The position numbers were made by a program, and so were the translations under genes. This document shows positions 32,572 to 44,500 of a stretch of DNA of 64,000 bases, one piece after another. Source of the DNA: Arctopsyche grandis. Taxonomy: Eukaryota > Arthropoda > Insecta > Trichoptera > Hydropsychidae. The notes under the pieces were generated by a model, which saw nothing but the letters and a program-made list of their open reading frames with translations, did no database searches and was not told where the DNA came from. The stretch covers positions 7,099,501-7,163,500 of the forward strand of contig NC_135365.1 in NCBI RefSeq assembly GCF_051622035.1. The letters are read 5' to 3'. The stretch's first letter is position 1. Every line of letters starts with the position of its first letter.

Positions 32572-35500
32572 ATGGTCGATCGCAACGAGCGGTTGCTACT
32601 AGAGCTACTCTCCAAGCCGGGCAACAACAAATGCGCCGATTGCAACAAATCCCGTGAGCAAAAACATTCGTCAATCGCCCGCCAATCACAACGATCCTTC
32701 GGGCGAGTTCCGGTCTCTCGTATCCGGTGTCGCGTGCGCTTGTTTACGAGTCCGGCCGCCATTCACGAGGCTCGCCCGCGCCGTCACAACAAACAGCGCC
32801 ACTCCCGTTTAGGTTATGTCTCCCGCCGGCCGACTCTCGACCTTATGACCCCGCGCATACGGACCGCAATCGTTCGCCCGGCTCTTGATAAATTTGGCGA
32901 CGCTGCGGGAGAGCGCTGCGACCGTTGCTCTCGACATAGTAAATGCGTAGACGGTCATTCATAGAATGCGAACTCGACTCTGATTGGCCGAGCGCGCGCG
33001 ATCCGCTCGCTGATTGGTCCGAAAGTTGTTCAATTTTTTTTATTACTTTTTATTAATAACAATATACATATACAAATTGACGCGCAGTTGCGTCGTTCGC
33101 GCAAAACAAATTGTGTCTACATTGTGTTGTGCAAATTTGTTTACCTGGCGCTTTCGTACCTGTCAAAATTTAATCGATGTCGATCGGTTTGGACCTGAAC
33201 GAAGATCGCCCGTTGGAGACGTGCGAGTGACAGTTAATTCAGCCGTAAAGCGACCGATAACGTCCATGTCTTGGGGTTGAATTTAAGTTGGGATAGTGCC
33301 CAACATAATTAAACGATAACTTAGGGTGAAAACACACTGAATGGTACATGGTGCGCGTTTTTTTTATATACTTTTAAGTATGTGAAAAAAACGCGGCACG
33401 CCTAGCCCATATACATGGTACACAGTCCCAAAAATCACCCCCTGGAGTGTTTCGATGATATTTTATCCATGTATTTATCCTAGTTTGATAGTGGTTGATA
33501 ACGGGGAATCCCATATTTGAAGAAATGTAGGAGAAACTTGTCGGTTGCATATGGATATGCATACACGCGTAACCCCCCCAAACATATGCACTCTGCACGT
33601 GCAACTACACCCGAATTCGGGAAAACCCACTGTTTACGGTCACGGCGGCAAGCCAAGGACGTGATGTCCCATACCACTCAGTGTGTTTTTATCCTTAATA
33701 TTGTGCAAAAATAATCTGTATATTTTTTCTATAAGACTTATTTAATATTTGGAACATTTTGCCACTTATATTATTTTCCATAACTTGCTTTATAATAAAA
33801 CACGCTTACAGTGGCGTCGCTAGGCTCGTGCGGTCTGCACCGGGTGACACCAAATTGTTCAATTTGAAAAACGCTGATTCGACATAATCGTATGACAGTC
33901 CTCGAGCGGCTACACACCTCATTGCAATTTCTGTATATATACAGCTTTCTGTATTTATACAGCTACCGTGAAATCTGTCTGGTGCAGCTATATATATAAT
34001 ATCAAATATGAGCCATACTTGACTTTTGTTTGAATTCCTGAGAAATCAGTGTATGTACCTATCTAAAGGTAAGAAAATTAACTGATTCAGTCAGACGGAG
34101 ACGCAATCCAGATATAACGTGTGAACTTACCTTCTCTTTTGGCGCTTCTCTCGTAAGTCATAGCAATTAACGAATATTAATAATTATTAAAAAATATTTT
34201 CTAGATGACGCCAATAACACTTACACATTATAAAGGTTATAAATAAGATAACAAGCGTGTTGTATAGCTATCACTAAATATAATAAAATCAACGTTTTTT
34301 TCCCACGTTTATCAAAAGATAAATATTTAACACAAATAAGTAATTTATGCACCCTATTTTTAAAAGTTTTTTAGACTTCTAAAAAAAAAAAATCAGTATC
34401 ACCTATTATTACTTTATTTACATGCTATCAGTAAACTCAATAACACTGTTTGCTCAAAACCAGATATTTTAAGATTGACCATTTTAGAACCGAGTCGTAG
34501 ATATGAATGATGATAAACATGCGCGTACATACTATCATTAACGTAATCAAAAAAGTCTCTACATTACAGTATCTTAATATACAATTATTTCAAAATAGAA
34601 TTATCAATCAAATAACAGTAGATGAAATATAAATTTATTTATAAAGTTGCACATAAATGATACAATTCGCAGCAAAAGTACCACCGAATAAATATATTAA
34701 GCCGAAATCGATGCCCAATATGTTGCAATTTGTAATATTTCCTTTGATACTGTTTAAAAATGCGCATAATTTCAGAAGTTCCGATATTTCGTTTTCGTCT
34801 GCGGTTTAAATAAACAAGAAATCAAGCTTAATTCGTCATTTTTTTAATACTAAATTTAAACTCTCACCCGTATTCGGTTCCAGCAGTCGCTTACTAGCGA
34901 TGATTCTCGAGCTATTTATCAAGTATTTCAACAGTTCGCCGGTCACACACGGTATGATGAAAATCCATAGGAAGTGGATAAGATTCAACACTTCATATAC
35001 ACTTATCGACTAAAATAGTTACATTTATTCTCGTTATGTAGTGAATATGTACATAAATAAAATTCTCGAATCATATTGTTCCCTCACCTGTTCAATATAA
35101 TATAGTGTAATCCTGTCTCCAAATATTACAATTATACTGTGTAGCATTGCATGAGGTGACAAGATGAGCTGTGAACATTGAAAATAAATTCTTAATTATT
35201 AAAACAATTAGAAAATGCTGGAATTAAAATAATCACATAGACCGATTACGGTCCGACGGTTCACATTGTATGGTGAATTGAGTCCATTGGTCCAATCGTG
35301 TTAAGATTTAAAATCACCTTAATGGCCTCACTTTAGTTACATAGCATATTAAGGTGATGGTTCACTTATAAAGCCATCAGATCGTATATGAATATATGTA
35401 TGTATATCATGATGGACTCATTCCATCAGCTGATTGCTAATAATCTGTTAACCGTCGTTACATATGCAATGATATATCATTATATAATACACGTGCTGGA

Positions 35501-38500
35501 AATCTATCATCGGGTCTTTAAAATACAGTAGATACATATATGAGATGGACTCATTCTATCAGCTGGTTTTGATTCTATGTATACATTGTATATGCATTTC
35601 TCATTACATTATGGATATATTTTTATTTTATTTTATTTCATTTCATAGAACATGAACACTCGCCTTTACAGATCGCTCCAAAGCAACAAGTGCACTTATA
35701 AAGATGCAATACTATCGAGTGTATTTTCAGTTGCAATATATTCAAACTGGCGTTTTAGGTCATTCATATTCGAACACAATTCAACTAGTGAATTATATCT
35801 CTACAAGTGCAAATGCACTTTCAACAATGTGCGCCAGTTGTAATGTAACAGTTGAGTTTTGACAGCTCTGATGTTTTTACGAATGCTTTAAAATTCAATA
35901 ATGCGTTAATATTTGCTAGGTATTACAAATAAAGGCAATGAGTACAAAAATGTGACTTTCCTACCCAATTTACTAGTCGAGTGACGTTTTTTTGACGTCA
36001 CCTAACTTCTAACTCCATCTAATGTGGTACAAATTTATAATTGACCTGTATTTTCTGTTATAATATAGTTTGACCAGTTGGAATGTACATAATTCGCCAT
36101 ATGAATCAACTATCGTGGGTTAGACGCAATATATTCCAACGTGTAAACGGATTATTTCGCACTGGAGTTCTCCTTATGATTTTTCACGTGGGTAAATCTC
36201 GATGGATGGAATTTTCGGGTGCCAGATGTTCCGTGATCGAGATTTTAGTGACGTGCGCGAGATCGTTTTGTGCGGAATAATCACCAAACCATTCCAACTA
36301 GTCAAAATATATTACAACTGAAAATACACTATTACGCTAGTTGGAACTAGGTTAGATGGAATACATTCCAACTTGTCCAAATATACTACAACTGTAAGAT
36401 TTTTTATTTTTATTACATTTTTATACCAGGAAGGTCTTACAGGTAAACCCCAAATGCACCTTCCTGGCCAATTGCAAACAATACAGCATTTTTATTATAC
36501 ACAAGTCGCTGAATTACGAGACACTGAAAACTCGCAAATTAACGAGACATCTATGAATTGTACATAAATTTTATTGTATATTAATCATAATCAAATAGTG
36601 GTGACATAGTAGGTAAGAAGGACTTTAGCCAATTTTTAATCGGGAACCTTTTCAACAATGAAATCAGAAAATTGGCAAACTCTGATAGGAAAAGATCGAC
36701 CTGGAGTCACAAATATCCAGGTCTGACCAGCAGCACTTCAGATATAATCAGAAAAATTCTTTTCAATCGAGGTCAGCTCATGGGATCGAACCCGGCGCCT
36801 CTCGGTGTTAGGCAGAAGCTTAACGACCGAGCTATGCTGATGGCTACACTTCAACTGTAACATATACATACAGTTAGTTAGCCCAAATGCTATATTTTGT
36901 ATGCCAGCGACTCACAGGTGAGTCGCGTCGATTTCTCTTTCGAAACATAAACCCTGATTGGACTCAATTCAGTATATGACATGTCTATAATAAGGTCTGA
37001 CTTGAATTAAATTATAATTGTAATACATATGTACTTACCAGTGTGTTAAAAATGGAATATGTCATGTGAATATTTTGTACGATTACAATATAAATCTTGC
37101 AAATTTCTTTTGATGTTAATTGAATATTGTCATTCTCACGTACGTTTCTGTATTTGTGTGCTTTTAATATTTTATTCAAATCATAAATATGCGATATGTT
37201 TGCCGCACAGAATAGAGCATATTGAAGGTGCAATAGATCTACATACAAGACTTGAAAATAAAACCAAAACAACCAATGTGTAATCATGCGCCAATGCTGA
37301 ATAACGTTCCATAAATTGAACAAGATGGATGGCAGCAACGTTATGCAATATATTGTTTTCAATACGGTATTGGAACGACTTTCAGGCAACTTGCCTTCTA
37401 TTTTGTCTAAATTTTTGATCACATCTAAAACGCCGCCTGTCCTATTGAAAGTAGGCAAAACTATTGATAGCGTGAAAATCACACAATATTCTATGATCAG
37501 TATAAAACTTAATGAAGCACGCAACGACACTATTGAGGAAAATCTCAAGATTGCTCTTTTCAAATTCCACAAAGATAATGCTGACCGAATGAAAGCTCTA
37601 ACTTTTGCTACGGTATTCGGTTCTGAGACGATTCTATTATTTTCACAGTAAAATCTCATCCCTATCCAATCGAACAGACGAGGAAAAATTTCAAATCTCT
37701 TCAACGTTGTTGTATTTTTTAATGTATAACCCATCTTAGCGATTCCGAGTCTAATAAGAGCGTAGTATTTTGGATAATCGATACTTTAGTCTGGGCTTTC
37801 ATATTACTAGAGTCAACACGAATCAATTATGAATCGTTTAATTTGTCAGTTGAATTTGTTTCAATGTAAAATATTCACGACCAGTTGATTGATTTGTTTT
37901 TACAGTGCATTTGTCACGTCTTTGGATGCACGGTGAACTTAAGTCTTGTTTACGATGTTTGACGTCGCATTTGTGTCTGAATATTAACTTCAAATGCGCA
38001 TCTTCTCTAACTATTTTCATCTGCTGTGTTTGATATGTGATAATTTTGTTGATTGAAGATTGCATACAGTTTGTTTTCAGCTGCGTTGTGGGCTTTCGCT
38101 ATGACCGTTGTTGTTTTACCGATGCGACAGTGAGTCGTCATATTTGTGTAACTTTTTTGAAAATTTTCAATCTGATTAGAATTTGTTGTTGTTTTATCAA
38201 ATTTTAAAAATAAATTATGCGATTGTGACCTTTTTACAAAAATACCAAATCATATATGTATGCATATTTATCATACATATGTATAAATATTGAAACTTTC
38301 GGATATGAATTTGCAATTGTGTAAATGGGAATTCCCTTGGTTTGATTCACGTTTGAAGTTTCCGAATATATACTATGACGTGTTTGGTTTAGGATTTTTT
38401 TTTTTCATTTGAACGGTTCATTCAAACGGAAAGTAATCTGGGGCCAAGTTTTTTTATTTATTAATTTTTTTTACATATATACCAGGAAGGCCTTACAGGT

Positions 38501-41500
38501 TAACCCCAATGCGCCTTCCTGGCCAATTACAAACATTACAAAACAATTACGAGACACTGAAAAACTCGCAAATTAACGAGACATCTATTAATTGTACATA
38601 AATTTTATTGTACATTAATCATACTCAAATAGTGGTGACATAGTGGGTAGGAAGGATTTTTAGCCAATTTTAAACGGGAACCGTTTCAACAATGAAATCA
38701 GAGAAAACTCTGCAAACTCTGATAGGAAACGATCGACCTGGAGTCACAAATATCTAAGTCTGACCAGCAGCACCGCAGATGTACTCAGAAAAATTATTTT
38801 TCAATCGAGGTCAGCTCATGGGATCGAACCCGGCGCCCCTCGGTGTTGAGTAGAAACTTAACGAGCGAGCTATGCTGCTGGCTTAAAAAAATTTAAACTT
38901 TCTATTGGCTTAAAAAATTTAAAACGATTAACCTTTTGAATGCTGACCAACGCCGATCGGCGTTTTGCTGACGAGGCCATAGGTCTGCAAAACGCCGATA
39001 ACGTTGTAAATTTAGAATGAACAAAGTAAACAAGAACACTACCTGCTAATGAGTCTTTAAACGTAGCATTTGAAAAAAAATGCATTGAACATGGTTCGTG
39101 TAATCCGTGTCATTCATTTGTCAACGCTTATAAAGACTCACTTACACCGTAATTTCTGGATTTATAACCATAGCAGAATTACCCAATGGAAATCACTAAC
39201 TGCTGAGTACTTTAGATTGTGAGCATTACATTTTAACAACAATGAATAAGATGGAACTAGTTTTGGGAAAATGCATTCATTAATGGACTTCTTTTGTTTA
39301 TTTTATATTGTTGCAAGATATATTAGAGAGTCTAAACACACCTTTACAAAACTCGAAATCCTCGGCGGTAGTTATCTAGGGTTTGTTTGGAAATTTTCAC
39401 CGTGGTGGGCTTTCAACAGAAAAGACGTCAGCACTCAGAGGGTTAAGAATTATAATATGGATAAAAAATTTCATATTAATTTTGATTCTCATTGGAAAAT
39501 CTGGACAAATACTGGAACCGATCCAAGTTTTATAAATTCTGCTTTATATTAGTCGAAAAATCAACTCTTGCCAATTTAGTTTTCCACGAAAATATTGTTG
39601 AAAACATCTTCATATAGGTTTTGACTCATTTTTTTTGACTATCCGATTCAATATGATCGACTATCAACCGATAGAATGAGTCCAATGAGTTAACATGTTT
39701 TCCAATTTGAAGAATTCTATGCAGTGGCGTTAATTCTATGATTAATATGGTTAAATTTTTTAATTCTATGATTAATATGGTTAAATTTTCTAATTCTATG
39801 ATTAATATGGTTAAATTTTCTAATTATATGATTAATGTGGTTAAATTATTATTCGCTAATTCGATGATTAATATGGTTAAATTTTCTTTGGAAATTTTTT
39901 TTTCTGTTTTAAAACGGGCAGCTCTGATTCAAACGAAAACTTTCAAATCTTAAACGAAAATTATGTAAATATGTACATAGAAATCAGAAAATATTCAATT
40001 TATTTTAGAAAAATATGTTTTTATTTAATGAATTTATAATCCAGCTCAGTGGTTAGTGTATAATACTATCAACCGAGGTATCATGGGTTCAATCTCCGAC
40101 CCGGTGCTGTTGTCCAGACCTTGATCGTTTATTATTAGAGTTTGCCTTTTTATCTGATTTTATTGTTGAAACGATTCCAAATGAATTGGCAACCTATCCT
40201 CATGTGTCGCCATTATTTGAATATAATTTCAAATCTAATATATAATTTCGAAAGAGACTTTGTATTCAACTATTGTTGGTTCGTAGAAAAACAAATGAAT
40301 GTTCAAATAAATTTAAATAAAATAAAACTATTCAAATAAATTTAATAACATTTTTACTATTATATTGGCCGTGTTTAAGCGGTTTATATTACAAATACCG
40401 AGCGAAGCCGGGTAAAAACACTAGTTTATAATAAAAATGTTATGAATTTATATAAAGTACATACATACAAATTTGGCCATAAGTGTCGCCTCAGGGCAAA
40501 CCCCGTAATCTTCTATATATGTATATATAAATAAAATTGAATGTCTGTGTGTGTCTCGAATAGTCTCCTAAACCACTGAACCGATTACGATGGAACTTTC
40601 AGCATTTGTTGTATGCATGTCCGGGAAGATTACTGTGAAAAAGGCCGGTAAAAAACGGGAAAAAACCTCAATAATAATATTTTTAATCACGATTTCAGTG
40701 ACGCGAAAGTAAAGCTATCCCGCCTTCAACGCATCACGCCGCGAGTGTGACAATAATCGCGCCACGCCTACCTCGCACTCGAATCTACTGACCATTCAGG
40801 GCTGTACCACAAACACACAGCGGATGGCCCATGTCAAAAAATATATATAAAAGAAAATATTGCACGCGTTATTGTGGCATTGCAATGCATGCCGGGTTCA
40901 GCTAGTGCTACATATAAATTAAAAAAAAAAAAACAATATAAACATGTATCAACTTCTAGATCAAGTTCATTGAGAAGCAACGAATCAAAGTTTAGAACGA
41001 TAAACTTGAAAGGTATCAGTTGTATGTATGTGTAATAATATTCTTATAAATAATACGTGTATTTACATATTTTTAATTAGTTCTCTTTTCATTCATAATC
41101 ACTTTATTTATATCGCAGATTTTAATTGACAAATTCTTGCCGAGAGTTCGAGCGCACTTTGTGAAAAATGCAACATAGATAGTATGCAAATTTTGATTAG
41201 CGTCTCCGTTAAAGGTGAACTTTAAAAACGCAGATGCGATAAGGAGTCTCTGAATGTCAACACGCTTAATTATGTATAATACTGCTTGCGTTAACTTAAA
41301 ATGTGAAAATACTTAGGCATACAACGTTGCCTGGTGCGAATATATGTAACATAAAGTGCACTAGTATGATTTCCACTTTGGCTAATTTTACCACCGTTTG
41401 TGGTCGAAAATTTCAAATGACGTCAGCTGAATTCCTTATTCGCGTCGGATGACTCAACGGACAAGTAGTTCCAGGAAGAAATTTAATTAACTGCGCGACA

Positions 41501-44500
41501 GGATGTTTAAAAAAACCAGAGCAATATGTTATCGTTCAATTAAAACACTTACTGTACTTAGAAGCTGACGTATCCTTTTGATATGTGTATGGAAATACCA
41601 TAGAAAAATATTTTTTATTTACATTGCTAGTATGACTGATTGTTCTGAAGAAGTATGTAGTTGAATTCCGATACTTAAATTCCATTGCTTTCCAAGAAGA
41701 AAATTTTTGATTAGTTTACATGCGTATTTACTGAGAATAGATTAAGGGCGAAAACACAACGAGTAGTATTTTTTACTTTTAAACATGCGAAAAAAACGCA
41801 GCACCATATACATGGTACATAGTCCCAAATATCACCCCCTGGAGTGTTTTCGGTGATATTGTCCTTCCTTGTTTGACAGTAATCGACAGCCAGCAGCATA
41901 GCTCAGTGGATGCGTTTATGTTTAGCACCAAGAGATTATTGGGTGCGATCCTGGGCTAATCTTTAATATACTGCCGGTTAGACTGAATCCAAGTCGATCG
42001 TTTCTTATCAGATTTTGCCAATTTTTCTGATTTTCATTGAAACGATTCCTGCAAAATTGGCTTTCCCTCCCCATTTCTCTCGCGAAAGCGAGTTATTGTG
42101 TTATATCTCAGGTTTCCCTCTATAGATGTTTCTGTGGATGCTTATTGTATATAAATTCGTATTATATATAATGTTTATTGATGTATTTTATACGATGTTT
42201 GCAATGTCTGACCATAGATGTCATGTAAAAGTTTCGATATATGTAATAATTGTTTATTAAATATATATAATTTCTTAAGTCTTAATCTGTTTAGCACACT
42301 CGTTGCTTTGGAGCAATCTGTTAGGCGATTGTGCATTATTAATTGAAAAATTAAATATATGACCAAAGTAGCCGATGTTGATTCAGTGAGAGTCGTGAAC
42401 AAAACTGATGCTTATTCCGGATTCAAAATGTCTCTCGAGATGGCTTCTTATTTTATTGTGATTTGTTTCAGATCCAGAATGGGCCTCTTACAATTTGGGG
42501 ATCTTCATATGCACGCGGTGCGCTGGAGTGCACCGCAACATGGGAGCTCACATCAGCAAAGTGAAACACCTCAAGTTGGACCGATGGGAGGACTCGCAGC
42601 TGGAAAGGATGCAAGAAGTGGGCAATAATGCGGCGCGTGCCAAATATGAAGAACGAGTGCCACCGTGCTATAGGAGGCCGATTGAAAACGATCCTCAGTG
42701 AGATTCTTCCTGTTAAAATTAAATATATTGTTGCGTAGGTGTCCAGATGAAGGGCCACAGTCGATTCACAGCTTTTATTCAACGTTTTAGGAGGTTCACA
42801 CGGAACCATTGGTCTACCGTGTGTACCTCCTTATAAGGGACAAGTTTCACAACACAGGTCTGTGAGAACTCCAACGTATCCTTTGTTCGGGCACTTACCG
42901 AGTCTCGTTAGCCTAATCCGGGGTCTCTATTGATCACCCACAAATCACCTTAAAACAGTGGATACTCTCTCATGTTCCCACGTTACAATATTATAAGAAT
43001 TTTTTTATAACTGGCATTTTAATTGTATGATTGTGTATGCAAAGGTTGCTTTGTATGAGGATATTAAGTATTGCATACTTTGGTTTAAAGGTCCATTCAA
43101 ACTGGCACAACACAGCCCGGCGACTGCACGTAAACAGCAGTATGAAAAATATTCTTTGGTACATTATGTATATACGGACACATTCATGTGCTCTGTAATG
43201 TGTAAGTGGAGTAGACGTAACAGCAACAGCTGAAAAAATCTATTCATATTATACAGCAGTATATGTCACAGTAACGTATCAAGCAAAACTGGTTTTCTTT
43301 GGCCACTGTGGAAATATTCACACACGACGTGACGTAATAGTAGCAAGTGCACGCATACTAACGAAAGTGCGCATGTGCATATGAATATTTTCTCAAACGT
43401 CATTGTGATAATATTGTCTGGAAGCAAGCAATATTGCGCTGTATCGTTGCACTCTGTTAATGTATGTATATGTATGCCGATTTTGCCTTGCACTTGGCCA
43501 AACCGTACTGTATAGTATGAATAGAAGTAGTCTTTTCCGTGCTCTGCTGTGCCAGGTTGTTGATTTTCAGTGATGAATAGTATAAAGATACCTAAAAAGT
43601 GATATATTTTTGAGTGTGGAAACTCGTCGCAATATTATCAATCTCAAGTAATGAAGGATCTCTCGAGATAGATATTGTTCCATTTATAAAGTCCTACCCA
43701 CACTCTTCTGAAAAGATACGCAAAAGAAAAATTTACTCCATTATTAGTAAATGCGCATCTTTTCCATGAAGTGGGGATATAAAATGGAAAAAAATACAAC
43801 CTTAAAAAATAATTCGTTCAGTTCTTTTCATTTTAAGGATTTTATTAATTACTCAGAATTTTTCATCGGCAACTGATCCTTTTTTTAGTAATCGATTTAT
43901 GAACTTTCTCTTGCATGAAATCTTGATGTATCCCAATACTTCTTACGCTGCAAGTCTGCTTCAACCTTTGATTAGAATTGGATGATTCTTAACAATTGAT
44001 TTGTATTGATTTTAGAATTTTAATCGAGCAATGGATAAGGGCGAAATACCAACGGGAAGAATTCTGCCATTCGGACAGACAAAACTATACGTCTGGCTAT
44101 ATGGAAGGCTTCCTCATGAAGCGCGGCAAAGAAGACAGCAAATACCACCCGAGAAAGTTCGTCTTGTCAGAAGCGGAAGACATTCTCAAATACCACGTCA
44201 AAGAGAACAAAGATCCGAAGGCCATACTGAGACTGTCAGAGCTGAACGTAGCTTTCGCCCCTCAAAAAATTGGCCACATGAACTCGTTACAACTGACGTA
44301 CATCAAAGACGGCTCTACGAGGCACATCTATGTGTATCACGAAGATCCCGAAAGCATCAACAACTGGTGTGCTTATATTATACTACAGCGAGAGGTTACT
44401 AAGGTCAAATTATAAACAACTTATGAATTATTTACAGGTATATGGCGATTCGATGCGCTAAACTGCATCGGCTGCAAGTGGCTTTCCCGTCTGTGTCGGA

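Noticed and set aside
32494-32964. 156-codon frame across ADAP exon 1
   Set aside because: It begins at GTG in a GTG-repeat and runs through the exon-1 donor into intron. The real start is ATG 32572 and the exon ends at 32653.
37059-37651. Plus-strand frames at 37059-37283 and 37316-37651
   Set aside because: They lie opposite exon 1 of the gustatory receptor and have no independent support.
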